Below, piece by piece: positions 26,114-36,789 of a stretch of DNA of 64,000 nucleotides. The notes under the pieces are model-generated. The model had not been told where the DNA came from. It did no database searches and was given only the letters and a program-made list of their open reading frames with translations. A program made the position numbers and the translations under genes. The stretch comes from Mucilaginibacter sp. 44-25 (GTDB lineage: Bacteria > Bacteroidota > Bacteroidia > Sphingobacteriales > Sphingobacteriaceae): contig MKTS01000003.1 of the NCBI GenBank assembly GCA_001898335.1, positions 604,270-668,269 on the forward strand, written 5' to 3'. Within the stretch, counting starts at the first letter, position 1. Every line of letters starts with the position of its first letter.

Positions 26114-28414
26114 ATGAACAAACCAAATCGTAAGCAGGATGCTCTTAATTACCATGCTAAGGGCAGGCCCGGTAAAATACAGGTAGTACCTACCAAACCC
26201 ACCAACTCTCAGCGCGACCTTACTTTAGCCTATTCGCCCGGAGTTGCCGAGCCCTGCCGTGAAATAGCCAACAACGTTGAAGATGTTTATAAATATACCG
26301 CTAAAGGTAACCTTGTAGCCGTTATCAGTAACGGTACCGCGGTACTTGGCCTGGGAAATATTGGCCCCGAAGCCAGTAAGCCGGTAATGGAAGGTAAAGG
26401 CCTCCTGTTTAAGATATATGCGGATATTGACGTGTTTGACCTGGAGGTTAACGCCAAATCAGTAGATGAATTTGTTAATATCGTTAAAGCGCTTGAGCCA
26501 ACTTTTGGCGGCGTAAACCTCGAAGATATTTCTGCGCCTACATGTTTCGAAATTGAACGCAGGCTTAAAGCCGAAATGAATATCCCCGTGATGCACGATG
26601 ACCAGCATGGTACGGCCATTATTTCGGGCGCGGCTCTGATGAACGCGTGTGAGATACAGGGAAAGAAGCTGGATAAGATAAAACTGGTAGTGAACGGCGC
26701 CGGCGCCGCGGCAGTATCATGCACTAAAATGTACCTGTCATTGGGGGTTAAAAAAGAAAACCTGGTGATGTTTGACATTAACGGATTGCTTACCCCTGAC
26801 CGCACCGACCTGGATGATATCCGCCTGGAGTTTGCTACCCAGCGCAAAGATATTACCACCCTGGCCGATGCCATGAAAGGTGCCGACGTTTTTGTAGGCC
26901 TTTCTGCGGGTAATGTAGTAACGCCCGAAATGCTGGTAAGCATGGCTAAAAACCCTATCGTTTTTGCTATGGCCAACCCCGAGCCGGAAATAAGCTACGA
27001 TCTGGCTATTGCCGCCCGTAAGGATATTATAATGGCTACCGGCCGGTCTGATTTCCCTAACCAGGTGAACAATGTGCTCGGCTTCCCTTATATTTTCCGC
27101 GGGGCACTTGATGTAAGGGCGACTGCCATAAATGAGGAGATGAAAATTGCCGCTACCAAGGCTATTGCCGAAATGGCTAAAAAGCCGGTGCCGGAAGCGG
27201 TGAACTTAGCCTACAATATTACTAACCTCAAATTTGGCAGGGATTATATTATTCCTAAGCCAATGGATCAGCGCCTTATTACCGAGGTTTCGGCAGCGGT
27301 AGCAAAGGCTGCCATTGATTCGGGTGTGGCGCGTAAAATAATTACTGATTGGGATGCCTACCGCGAAGAGTTGATGACCCGCCTGGGCACCAACAACAAA
27401 ATACTGCGCGACATCACTAACCAGGCTAAACAGAACCCAAAACGGGTGGTGTTTGCCGAGGCAGATAACTACAAAATATTACGTGCCGCGCAGATTGTAA
27501 AGGAAGAAAAGATAGCTACGCCGATATTATTGGGTGATGAAACCCGCATCCGAGAGATCATGCGTGAAACGGAGCTTGACCTGGGCGATGTAGAGATCAT
27601 TGATCCTAAAAAACAAACCAATCGCTCGGAAGAATATACGCAATTCCTGTTTAAGAAACGCCAGCGCAGAGGGGTAACCTTATTTGAGGCCAAAAAAATG
27701 ATCACCGACCGTAATTACTACGGCGCTTGCATGGTTGAATTTGGCGAGGCCGACGCACTGATATCCGGGCTAACCAAAAATTACGCGTCAACCGTTAAAC
27801 CTGCACTCCAGATCATCGGTATTGAAGAAGGTATTAGCCGGGTAGCGGGTATGTACCTCATGATCACACCAAAAGGGCCATTCTTTTTTGGTGATACAAC
27901 CGTAAATATAAACCCTACGGCCCAGGAACTCGTAGACATAACCGTGTTAATAGAAAAATCGGTTAGGCAGTTGAATATCCAGCCCCGCGTAGCGGTGTTG
28001 TCTTATTCAAACTTTGGTTCAAACGATGGCGAGTTGCCGGAGAAAACACGCGAGGCGGTTAAGATATTGCACGATAAATACCCGGATATGGTTGTTGACG
28101 GTGAGATGCAGGCTAACTTTGCCCTTAACCCGGCATTGCTGGCAGATAATTTTCCTTTCTCAACGCTTAACGGCAAGCCGGCTAATACACTTATCTTCCC
28201 TACATTAGAGTCTGGTAACATTGCTTACAAGCTAATGCAGGAAATTGGCGGCGCCGAAGCTGTTGGCCCTATTCTTTTAGGGTTAAAGAAACCGGTGCAT
28301 GTATTACAGTTAGGCAGTTCGGTACGCGAGATCGTGAATATGGTTACCATAGCCGTAATTGACGCGCAAATAAAATGCGCCCGCGACAACCAGGCTAAAA
28401 CAAAAAAGAAATAA
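26114..28414 (+). CDS. maeB: NADP-dependent malic enzyme with phosphotransacetylase-like domain
   Basis: 766 residues. Decarboxylates malate to pyruvate with NADP reduction. The N-terminal malic-enzyme part (about 1-420) has [12 protein letters not shown] with the catalytic Tyr, [10 protein letters not shown] and the nucleotide-binding [10 protein letters not shown]. The C-terminal part (about 430-760) is phosphotransacetylase-like ([23 protein letters not shown]), the arrangement known as MaeB, where that domain is regulatory and binds acetyl-CoA. ruvA follows 11 bases downstream, so this housekeeping enzyme leads an operon that ends in a secretion gene. Confidence 0.95.
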   Translation: MNKPNRKQDALNYHAKGRPGKIQVVPTKPTNSQRDLTLAYSPGVAEPCREIANNVEDVYKYTAKGNLVAVISNGTAVLGLGNIGPEASKPVMEGKGLLFKIYADIDVFDLEVNAKSVDEFVNIVKALEPTFGGVNLEDISAPTCFEIERRLKAEMNIPVMHDDQHGTAIISGAALMNACEIQGKKLDKIKLVVNGAGAAAVSCTKMYLSLGVKKENLVMFDINGLLTPDRTDLDDIRLEFATQRKDITTLADAMKGADVFVGLSAGNVVTPEMLVSMAKNPIVFAMANPEPEISYDLAIAARKDIIMATGRSDFPNQVNNVLGFPYIFRGALDVRATAINEEMKIAATKAIAEMAKKPVPEAVNLAYNITNLKFGRDYIIPKPMDQRLITEVSAAVAKAAIDSGVARKIITDWDAYREELMTRLGTNNKILRDITNQAKQNPKRVVFAEADNYKILRAAQIVKEEKIATPILLGDETRIREIMRETELDLGDVEIIDPKKQTNRSEEYTQFLFKKRQRRGVTLFEAKKMITDRNYYGACMVEFGEADALISGLTKNYASTVKPALQIIGIEEGISRVAGMYLMITPKGPFFFGDTTVNINPTAQELVDITVLIEKSVRQLNIQPRVAVLSYSNFGSNDGELPEKTREAVKILHDKYPDMVVDGEMQANFALNPALLADNFPFSTLNGKPANTLIFPTLESGNIAYKLMQEIGGAEAVGPILLGLKKPVHVLQLGSSVREIVNMVTIAVIDAQIKCARDNQAKTKKK

Positions 28415-28425
28415 TCTGAAAAAAC

Positions 28426-29013
28426 ATGTACGACTATATTGATGGTAAACTGGCGTTCAAGAGCGCCGCTTATGTGGTGATAGATGCAGGTGGTGTTGGT
28501 TACCAGATCAATATATCGTTAAATACCTATTCGCAGATTGGCGATCATGAACGTTGCAAGTTATACACCTGGCTGCACGTTAAAGAAGATGCACATACAC
28601 TTTATGGTTTTGCCGATGCAGGAGAGCGCAAGCTCTTTCTGCATTTGGTATCCATATCGGGCATTGGCCCAAACACTGCCCGCATGATGCTGTCGTCCAT
28701 TACTCCTGCCGAAATACAGGCGGCCATTGTACAAGGCAATGTGGCGCTTATTAAAAGTATAAAAGGCATTGGCCCGAAATCGGCACAGCGCATTATCTTA
28801 GAGTTGCAGGATAAGCTTAAAAAAGAAGGCCCGGATACATTAACTTCGGTACCAACAGGGTTAAAAACGGCAAAAGAAGAGGCGCTTTCCGCCCTTGTAA
28901 TGCTGGGCTTTGTTCGTAATGTTGCAGAGAAAGTTCTGGATCAGGAAATAAGCAAAAATACCGGTGTTTTAACTGTAGAGCAACTGGTTAAATTCGCCCT
29001 TAAGAACTTATAA
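28426..29013 (+). CDS. ruvA: Holliday junction branch migration protein RuvA
   Basis: 195 residues with three domains: OB fold (MYDYIDGKLAFKSAAYVVID), helix-hairpin-helix pair (LVSISGIGPNTARMML and IKSIKGIGPKSAQRIIL) and the C-terminal RuvB-contact domain (about 150-195, EALSALVMLGF). RuvA tetramers hold the four-way junction for RuvB. Second gene of the maeB-ruvA-sprA operon; ruvB is elsewhere. Confidence 0.96.
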   Translation: MYDYIDGKLAFKSAAYVVIDAGGVGYQINISLNTYSQIGDHERCKLYTWLHVKEDAHTLYGFADAGERKLFLHLVSISGIGPNTARMMLSSITPAEIQAAIVQGNVALIKSIKGIGPKSAQRIILELQDKLKKEGPDTLTSVPTGLKTAKEEALSALVMLGFVRNVAEKVLDQEISKNTGVLTVEQLVKFALKNL

Positions 29014-29036
29014 TTACTGGAATTTAATAGATTAAC

Positions 29037-32000
29037 TTGGTAAAAACTTTTACTACTAAGCTTTTTGTAGTGATACTTTTTGTATCTGCTTTAAGCGGAG
29101 CGGGGAAGCTTTATGCCAGGCAAACGCAACAAAATCAGGTCCCTAACCAACAACCTAACCAGTACCCCGCATCGCAGGGGCAGCAGCAATATCCAACACA
29201 ACAGGGGCAGCAGTTCCCTAACAGGCAGCAACAATATCCAAACCAGCAATCGCCTAACCAACCACAGCAGCAACCTTTTAACCAGCAGCCAAGGCCCGGC
29301 CAATTGCCTGTAAGCAACCAGCCACCTGTAGCGCCATCGGGCTCGGCAACCGCCCGCGCCGATACGGGCTTTAAACCGGGGCCAATAAAGCTGCGCGAGC
29401 CTACTACAAAAAGGGAACGGTCGGGTTTGTTTTTTAAAGACCCGCCCGGGTTAGTACGCACTATTGAGTATGATCCGCTTACCAACCGTTATATATTGTA
29501 TGAGCGCCTGGGTAACCTTAACTATCGTCCACCGCAGTATTTAACGTTTAGTCAGTACCTGCAATTACAGCAACGCAGCCTCCGGCGCGATTATTTTCAG
29601 CAGTTATCAGACAATTATGCTTTTGAGTCGCAGCAGCCGGGTTTTATCCCTCAGATAAAGGTGCGCAGCAAAACCTTTGAGCAGATATTCGGCAACTCAA
29701 ACATTAACATACGGCCTCAGGGTTCGGCGGAAGTGATATTGGCCGGGCAGATCAATAAGAATGAGAACCCGCTGTTCAATACCCGGCAGCGTAACCAGTT
29801 CAATTTTAATTTCGACCAGCGCATACAGCTCAATGTTACCGGCGATATAGGTGATAAACTAAAGATCACTACCAATTATAATACACAGGCGCAGTTCCAG
29901 TTTGAGAACCAGATTAAACTTGATTATACCGGCCATGCCGATGAGATCATCCAAAAAATAGAAGCCGGTACCGTAAGCATGCCGCTCAATACTACACTAA
30001 TCACCGGGAGCCAGGCATTATTCGGCGTAAAAACCAAGTTGCGTTTCGGCCGGCTGGATGTAACCAGTATTTTCTCGCAGCAGCGCTCGCAGGCAAAAAA
30101 TATTACCATAACCAATGGCTCGCAGCAGGGTAATATCTCTATAACCGCGGCAGATTATGAGGCCAATAAGCACTACTTTTTATCTCAGTATTTCCGCAAC
30201 AATTATAATCGCGCGCTGGCGAATATTCCCATTATCAGCTCAAACATCACCATTACCAAAATTGAGGTTTGGACCACTAACCGTACCAACGTAACCGATA
30301 ACTCGCGGGATATACTGGCATTTATGGACCTGGGTGAGAACAAGCCGCATAACCCCCTGATACAGGGTGGTTCGGCTTACAGCGGTTATCCGGCGGGTTT
30401 CCAGGGGCCGGGTTTTCCGCAGCAGTCCAACTCGCTTTTAGCCAACCTGCCTGCTGGCGCCCGCAATACCAACTCTAATGATGTGGCTAATTATTTCAGG
30501 GCAAGCGGTGGTACCGATAACTATGCCAAGCTTACCTACGCGCGTAAGCTAAAGGATAACGAATTTACACTGCATCCTCAACTGGGTTATATCTCCCTTA
30601 ATTACCCGCTCAATAATGATGAGGTACTGGCGGTGGCCTATCAGTATACCGTAAATGGCGTGCAATACCAGGTAGGGGAGTTTAGCAGCGACAGAGCTGT
30701 TAACAACGCAACGCCAACGGTACTATATACCAAATTGCTAAAGAACGAACTGCTAAAAACCAACCTGCCTACCTGGGACCTGATGATGAAGAACATCTAT
30801 TCATTGGGAGCTTACCAGATCAGTCCTACTAATTTCAGGCTTAACATCTCCCGGCTCGATGATAAAACCGGCATCGAAAAAACGATCATGGATGAGGGTA
30901 ACAACCTCAAGGAGAAAAGATGGTTGCAGATAACCGGGCTGGATAACCTTAATCAGCAGAATGATAAATCGCCTGATGGTTACTTCGACTTCCTGGAGGG
31001 CATCACCATTGATTCGCAGAACGGGCGAATCATGTTCCCCACCATTGAACCTTTCGGCAGCGACCTGGAAAGGCAGTTCACCTCGGCGGAAGGCGACCTT
31101 AAAACCCGGTATGTTTATCAGCCATTATATGATTCAACCAAAACCATTGCTCAGCAGTTGTTCCCCAAGCTTAACCGCTACCTCATTAAAGGGACTTACA
31201 CGGGCCAGAATGGGTCGGAGTATCAGCTCAACGCGGTAAATATCCCGCAGGGTTCGGTAGTAGTAACGGCCGGTAACCTAAAATTGCAGGAAGGGACAGA
31301 TTATACGATCGATTACAGCGCGGGGCGGCTGCGTATGCTTAACCAGGCTCTTTTACAATCAGGGCAACCTATTAACATTAAACTGGAAAACAACGAGCTG
31401 TTTGGGGTGCAGCAAAAATCGCTATGGGGTACAAGGCTTGATTATCGGGTAAATCCTAAACTGGCCCTCGGTGCCACTATTATGCACCTTACGGAGCAGC
31501 CCATTACGCAAAACGAAATAGTGGGCGAAGAATCTATATCCAATACTATTTGGGGTTTCGATGCCAATTACAGTACCGAGTCGAGGTTTTTAACCAGGCT
31601 GGTAGATAAGATACCCTTTATCAATACTAAAGCACACTCTACCATCAATTTCAGCGGTGAGTTTGCCCAACTGATGCCCGGAAGTCCCGGCGCGTTGAAT
31701 TTCGCAGGTTCACGTAATGGTACTTCATACCTGGATGATTTTGAGAACAGCCGCTCGGTTATTGATATTAAAAGCGCCATTAACTGGCAGCTTTCGGGTA
31801 CGCCGCAACTATTCCCCGAGTCGCAAACCTTCAATGATCTCAGTTACGGGTTTAACCGTGCCCGACTGGCCTTTTATAATATCGACCCTATATTTTATAC
31901 CAACTCGGGCAACATACCGGTTTCCAGGAACGATCTGTCAAACCATTACGTAAGGCAGGTGCTGGAGCAGGAGGTTTTCCCATACAAGCAATCAACCACC

Positions 32001-35000
32001 GGGCAGCCGCTAAGCCTGGCCACGCTTAATCTTGCTTTTTATCCCACGGTTCGCGGCCCATATAACTATACTACAACCGGTGTAAATACTGATGGTACTT
32101 TGCAGAACCCCCGCAACCGTTGGGGCGGTATTTTCCGTAAGCTGGAAACCAATGATTTTGAATCGCTGAATGTGGGTTACATCGAGTTTTGGGTGCTGGA
32201 TCCGTTTATTTATAAACCTAACTCCGCAGGTGGCGACCTGTATTTCAACCTCGGCAGTGTATCTGAAGATATATTAAAAGATGGACGTAAGAGCCTGGAG
32301 AACGCCTTGCCGGTAGATGGTATTACGGCGGATAAGGTTGATGAAACCGCCTGGGGCCGTGTATCCAGGTTACAGCCGGTGGTAAACGCATTTGATAACA
32401 ACCCGGATAACCGCCGCCTGCAGGATGTGGGTTTAGACGGGTTGAATAACGCGGACGAAAAAACAAAGTTCGCGCCTTTCCTGCAGCAAACACAGGGTGT
32501 GCTGAACCCGCAGGCAGCAGCTGCCCTTAATGCCGACCCATCGTCTGACGATTATCGCTATTATCAGGGGCAGGCGCTTGACCAGGCCGGTGCAGGTATC
32601 CTGGAACGCTACAGCCGTTATAATGGTACCGAAGGCAACTCCAAAACGGCTGAACAATCACAGGCGGAGCTGGGCATACAAACATCGGCATCAACATCGT
32701 TGCCTGATGGAGAGGATATCAACCGGGATAATAACATGAGCCAAACCGATGAGTACTTCCAGTACCGGGTTTCCATCCGCCCGCAGGATATGGTTGTTGG
32801 CCAAAATTATATTAACGATAAGATCACGGCCAATGTGAAGCTTCCAAACGGCACTACGCAGTCAGTTACCTGGTACCAATTCAGGGTGCCCATAACTGAT
32901 TATACCAGTAAAGTAGGCAACATACAGGATTTTAAGGCCATACGGTTTATGCGTATGTTCATGACCAACTTTGCGGATACCGCCGTACTACGCTTTGCTA
33001 CCCTGCAATTGGCCCGCAGCGAGTGGCGCACCTTCAATGCTGAAAATAACCCTATAAACATTATTGCCGATCCGGCTATACAAAGTCCGGTAAATGATGG
33101 TTCTACACTGGATGTACAAGCGGTAAATATTGAGGAGAACGGTAACCGCACCCCTATACCTTATGTGGTGCCTCCGGGCATTAACCGCCAGCGTAATTAT
33201 AATAACCTGCAAACGGATACTAAGCTGAACGAGCAGTCGCTCTCTCTAAATGTGACCAATTTGCGCGATGGTTATTCGAGGGCCGCTTTCCGTACGTTCT
33301 TTAATGACCTGCGCGCCTACAAACGCGTGCAAATGTTTATACATGCCGAGGGTGACCAGTTAAAGGATAACGACCTGAACGCCTTTATTCGCCTGGGTGT
33401 AGATTACCAGGATAACTATTATGAATATGAAGTGCCACTGGCCATAACCCAACCCGGCACACGCGACCCGGGAGCAATATGGCCTGCTGTAAATGAACTG
33501 AATTTGCAGCTGTCTATTTTAACCGATGCTAAATTGGCGCGAAACAATGCCAAGCTCAACGGGCAGCCCTGGCCGTTTACGGTACCTTTTACCTATACTG
33601 ATGGCAAGAACAAGGTAACCATTAAGGGCCAGCCCGACCTGAGCCGCCTGCGTACCATTATGCTGGGTGTGCGTAATCCTTATAAGGCCAACGGAACCAT
33701 AGGCGACGACGGCCTCAATAAAACGGGTACCGTATGGTTCGATGAATTGCGCCTTACCGATTTTGACCAGGGCGGCGGCTGGGCCGCAACCGCCCGTGTT
33801 GACGCAACATTGGCAGATTTTGCCAATATCACCGTATCAGGCAGTAAGAGTACCATTGGTTTTGGTACGCTTGACTCGCGTGTGAGCGACCGCAGCCGTA
33901 GCGACAACCAGATCATTGATGCTTCGGCGAGTGTGGAACTGGGCAAGTTTTTCCCGGATAAGAGCGGTATACGCATACCTGCCTATGTCAATATATCTAC
34001 CCAAAAAAGCACACCCCAGTATGACCCCGGCATGGCCGATGTGGAACTGAAAAAATCATTAGCGGCGGCTCCAAGCAGTCAGGCCCGTGACTCGATAAAA
34101 AGGGTTTCGGAAGATTTTACCGTTCGCAAGAGCATTAACTTTACCAATGTACACAAGGAACGTACCGATGTTTCTGCCCCGGCGCATGTTTGGGATATTG
34201 AGAATTTTGCCGCTACGTATGCTTATACCGAGTACCAGCATCATGATTTTATTGTAGAGAACGATATGGCAAAAACTTATCGTGTGGCGCTTAACTACAA
34301 TTATACCCGGGAACCTAAATACATTACGCCGTTTGCCAAGATCATTAAAAACAACCTGCTGGCACTGGCCCGCGATTTTAACTTTAGTATACTGCCATCC
34401 AGGTTAAATTTTAGTATCAATTTCGATCGTTTTTACTCTGAAAATACCCTACGCAACAACGACCCCAATAATTATATTGCTATCCCTACATCGTTTAACA
34501 AGAACTTTAATATTACAAGGGTATATGGCATAGGCTGGAACCTATCCAGATCCCTTTCGCTGGATATTGATGCCACCAATCTTTCCGTAGTGGATGAGCC
34601 CGCAGGCCGTATCAATGGCCTTAAACGCGATACCTTATGGACCAATCTGATGCGACTGGGCCGTACGGTAAATTATAATCATACCATTAACATTAACTAC
34701 ACCACCCCGGTAAATAAAATACCGGGGCTCGATTGGACCGCGCTTACTATGCGTTACAGTACCAATTTTAACTGGCAATCGCAACCGACGTTTGCCATCA
34801 ATAACCCTACATATGATGTGGGCAACAGTATACAAAACGCCCGTACCATACAGCTTAATCCGAACTTAAACTTTGCTAATTTCTATAACAAGTTCAGGGG
34901 GTTAAGAAAGGGGCGTGATGAGAAAACAAGCATTGGCAAACTGTTTTTGGGTGTGCTCACCAGTATTAAAAGTATAAGTGGTACCTACACCCGCACAGAG

Positions 35001-36290
35001 GGTACGTTCCTGCCGGGTTATCTGCCTAAGTCCAATTTCTTCGGGCAGGACCTTAATTATAATTCTCCGGGTATCGGCTTCCTGCTGGGCAGCCAGGCTG
35101 ATATACGGCCAACCGCTATAGCACGCGGCTGGATAAGTACCGATACCTTGCAAAATCAGCTTTTTGTAAAGTCCTTTAACGAGGATATACAGCTACGCAG
35201 CATCATTGAACCGCTGCCGGATCTGCGTATCGAGCTGAAGGCTTTCCGTACGCAGGACCGCAATTACCAAACGCAGTTTAAATATCTGGAGAGTACCCAA
35301 AGTATTGAGAACCTCAGCCCGGTTACTTCGGGTACATACAGTATCTCCTTCCTGTCTATCGGTACGGCCTTTTCCAAAGGTGGCGATGTCGACCGTAATT
35401 CCGCGGACTTCCAAAAGTTTCTGGATAACCGTACAGTAGTATCGCAGCGTTTAGGCCAGCAAAACCCCAACTCGGCGGGTACAAACGGCGGGTATGCCGA
35501 TGGTTACAGCCCTAACGCGCAGAATGTGTTAGTGCCGGCTTTCCTGGCGGCATACACAGGTAAGGATGCCAGCGCGGTAAGCCTAAACCAATTCCCTAAA
35601 ATACCTATCCCTAACTGGGATATTAAATACAGCGGCTTAGCCCGCTTGCCGTTGTTTAATGATCTGTTTGATTCGTTTGATCTGCGGCATGTTTACCGCT
35701 CATCTTATAACGTTAGCGCTTATACTACTTTATTGCAATACCAAACTATAAACGGCTACAGCAGCACACGCGACGCGAATAACGACTTTTTGCCGCTTTA
35801 CCAGTTCTCGCAAGTGAGTATACTCGAATCATTCCTGCCTTTGCTGGGGGCGGATATGCGCTTTAAAAACAGCATGACCGCCAATGTGGAGTTCAGTAAA
35901 AACAGGTTCTTAAACCTCAGTATGCTTAACAGCCAGTTGGCCCAGCAGGATGAGAATATTATTGTGCTTGGGTTTGGCTATCGCCCTAAAAACTTCCATA
36001 TCCCCTGGGGATTATTTGGCAGCGGACGCGAGAATAATGATGTGAACTTTAAACTGGATGTAGCTATCAGAGATAAAAAGCTGGTGATCTACCGTGCTGA
36101 TGTGCCCGGCGCGGAGATATCCGCGGGCTCTAAAAATATCACCCTGCGCCCGTCTATAGATTACGTGATCAACCAGCGTTTTAACCTTAACCTATTTTAC
36201 GATAGCAATATCACCAAACCATACACCTCGCAGGCCTTTACCACCGCGTTCACCAATTTCGGTATCAACCTGAAACTGTTACTGCAATAA
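29037..36290 (+). CDS. sprA: SprA/Sov outer-membrane translocon of the type IX secretion system
   Basis: 2417 residues, the usual giant size of SprA (about 2400). SprA forms a 36-strand outer-membrane barrel through which type IX substrates pass to the surface; it is needed for gliding in flavobacteria. The signal peptide VKTFTTKLFVVILFVSALSG precedes a Gln/Asn/Pro-rich stretch (about 28-100), then conserved barrel sequences such as FNFNFDQRIQLNVTGDIGDK, FTSAEGDLKTRYVYQPL and NSRSVIDIKSAINWQLS. The start is TTG at 29037; no in-frame ATG lies before the signal. It follows ruvA by 23 bases, an order also seen in other Bacteroidota. No other type IX gene is in the window. Confidence 0.95.
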   Translation: MVKTFTTKLFVVILFVSALSGAGKLYARQTQQNQVPNQQPNQYPASQGQQQYPTQQGQQFPNRQQQYPNQQSPNQPQQQPFNQQPRPGQLPVSNQPPVAPSGSATARADTGFKPGPIKLREPTTKRERSGLFFKDPPGLVRTIEYDPLTNRYILYERLGNLNYRPPQYLTFSQYLQLQQRSLRRDYFQQLSDNYAFESQQPGFIPQIKVRSKTFEQIFGNSNINIRPQGSAEVILAGQINKNENPLFNTRQRNQFNFNFDQRIQLNVTGDIGDKLKITTNYNTQAQFQFENQIKLDYTGHADEIIQKIEAGTVSMPLNTTLITGSQALFGVKTKLRFGRLDVTSIFSQQRSQAKNITITNGSQQGNISITAADYEANKHYFLSQYFRNNYNRALANIPIISSNITITKIEVWTTNRTNVTDNSRDILAFMDLGENKPHNPLIQGGSAYSGYPAGFQGPGFPQQSNSLLANLPAGARNTNSNDVANYFRASGGTDNYAKLTYARKLKDNEFTLHPQLGYISLNYPLNNDEVLAVAYQYTVNGVQYQVGEFSSDRAVNNATPTVLYTKLLKNELLKTNLPTWDLMMKNIYSLGAYQISPTNFRLNISRLDDKTGIEKTIMDEGNNLKEKRWLQITGLDNLNQQNDKSPDGYFDFLEGITIDSQNGRIMFPTIEPFGSDLERQFTSAEGDLKTRYVYQPLYDSTKTIAQQLFPKLNRYLIKGTYTGQNGSEYQLNAVNIPQGSVVVTAGNLKLQEGTDYTIDYSAGRLRMLNQALLQSGQPINIKLENNELFGVQQKSLWGTRLDYRVNPKLALGATIMHLTEQPITQNEIVGEESISNTIWGFDANYSTESRFLTRLVDKIPFINTKAHSTINFSGEFAQLMPGSPGALNFAGSRNGTSYLDDFENSRSVIDIKSAINWQLSGTPQLFPESQTFNDLSYGFNRARLAFYNIDPIFYTNSGNIPVSRNDLSNHYVRQVLEQEVFPYKQSTTGQPLSLATLNLAFYPTVRGPYNYTTTGVNTDGTLQNPRNRWGGIFRKLETNDFESLNVGYIEFWVLDPFIYKPNSAGGDLYFNLGSVSEDILKDGRKSLENALPVDGITADKVDETAWGRVSRLQPVVNAFDNNPDNRRLQDVGLDGLNNADEKTKFAPFLQQTQGVLNPQAAAALNADPSSDDYRYYQGQALDQAGAGILERYSRYNGTEGNSKTAEQSQAELGIQTSASTSLPDGEDINRDNNMSQTDEYFQYRVSIRPQDMVVGQNYINDKITANVKLPNGTTQSVTWYQFRVPITDYTSKVGNIQDFKAIRFMRMFMTNFADTAVLRFATLQLARSEWRTFNAENNPINIIADPAIQSPVNDGSTLDVQAVNIEENGNRTPIPYVVPPGINRQRNYNNLQTDTKLNEQSLSLNVTNLRDGYSRAAFRTFFNDLRAYKRVQMFIHAEGDQLKDNDLNAFIRLGVDYQDNYYEYEVPLAITQPGTRDPGAIWPAVNELNLQLSILTDAKLARNNAKLNGQPWPFTVPFTYTDGKNKVTIKGQPDLSRLRTIMLGVRNPYKANGTIGDDGLNKTGTVWFDELRLTDFDQGGGWAATARVDATLADFANITVSGSKSTIGFGTLDSRVSDRSRSDNQIIDASASVELGKFFPDKSGIRIPAYVNISTQKSTPQYDPGMADVELKKSLAAAPSSQARDSIKRVSEDFTVRKSINFTNVHKERTDVSAPAHVWDIENFAATYAYTEYQHHDFIVENDMAKTYRVALNYNYTREPKYITPFAKIIKNNLLALARDFNFSILPSRLNFSINFDRFYSENTLRNNDPNNYIAIPTSFNKNFNITRVYGIGWNLSRSLSLDIDATNLSVVDEPAGRINGLKRDTLWTNLMRLGRTVNYNHTININYTTPVNKIPGLDWTALTMRYSTNFNWQSQPTFAINNPTYDVGNSIQNARTIQLNPNLNFANFYNKFRGLRKGRDEKTSIGKLFLGVLTSIKSISGTYTRTEGTFLPGYLPKSNFFGQDLNYNSPGIGFLLGSQADIRPTAIARGWISTDTLQNQLFVKSFNEDIQLRSIIEPLPDLRIELKAFRTQDRNYQTQFKYLESTQSIENLSPVTSGTYSISFLSIGTAFSKGGDVDRNSADFQKFLDNRTVVSQRLGQQNPNSAGTNGGYADGYSPNAQNVLVPAFLAAYTGKDASAVSLNQFPKIPIPNWDIKYSGLARLPLFNDLFDSFDLRHVYRSSYNVSAYTTLLQYQTINGYSSTRDANNDFLPLYQFSQVSILESFLPLLGADMRFKNSMTANVEFSKNRFLNLSMLNSQLAQQDENIIVLGFGYRPKNFHIPWGLFGSGRENNDVNFKLDVAIRDKKLVIYRADVPGAEISAGSKNITLRPSIDYVINQRFNLNLFYDSNITKPYTSQAFTTAFTNFGINLKLLLQ

Positions 36291-36351
36291 TTTAACGATA
36301 GCGATTACCAGCATAGCAAAACCAAGCCGGCATATTTTGTAATATTGCTTT

Positions 36352-36678
36352 ATGGAAATTAAGGAAGCGCAGCATCTTATAGATAACTGGATCAAAACAA
36401 CCGGGGTACGTTATTTTAATGAATTGACTAACACTGCCATGTTAATGGAAGAAGTTGGCGAGGTGGCGCGTATTATGGCCCGGCAATACGGCGAGCAATC
36501 GTTCAAAAAGTCGGACAAGGAAGTTAACCTGGCCGATGAAATGGCCGATGTGCTTTTTGTGCTGATATGCCTGGCTAACCAAACCGGCATTGACCTAACG
36601 GACGCGCTGGAAAAAAATCTTGAAAAAAAGAGCATCCGCGATGCAGACAGGCACAGGAACAACGAGAAGTTAAAATAA
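36352..36678 (+). CDS. MazG-like nucleotide pyrophosphohydrolase
   Basis: 108 residues, a single MazG domain. Metal-binding acidic residues are visible in LMEEVGEVARIMAR and in ADEMADVLFVLICLAN. The C-terminus KSIRDADRHRNNEKLK is basic. Members hydrolyse NTPs or dNTPs to NMP and pyrophosphate, cleaning abnormal nucleotides. Soluble. Follows sprA by 61 bases, with no clear terminator between them. Confidence 0.85.
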   Translation: MEIKEAQHLIDNWIKTTGVRYFNELTNTAMLMEEVGEVARIMARQYGEQSFKKSDKEVNLADEMADVLFVLICLANQTGIDLTDALEKNLEKKSIRDADRHRNNEKLK

Positions 36679-36759
36679 CTTATTCGGAATATAAGTTCGA
36701 TAAATAATATAAATCAAAATATAATTTTTTTATATATTATAATTCAGAATTTTGTAATG

Positions 36760-36767
36760 TAAATTTG
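36760..36767 (+). promoter_or_regulatory. -7 promoter box of the DUF4349 gene
   Basis: TAAATTTG, an exact TAnnTTTG, 22 bases before the ATG at 36790, in a strongly AT-rich spacer. No clear -33. Confidence 0.4.
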
Positions 36768-36789
36768 ATTCAGCTAATCAATTTATATT

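Noticed and set aside
26287..26976. 229-codon open frame on the minus strand
   Set aside because: It is the antisense of the malic-enzyme domain of maeB. Ser/Arg/Leu-rich translation and no motif.
29113..29330. Repetitive bases in early sprA taken as a tandem-repeat array or CRISPR
   Set aside because: There is no fixed unit or spacer. The pattern arises from CAG/CAA/CCT codons of a Gln/Asn/Pro-rich protein segment.
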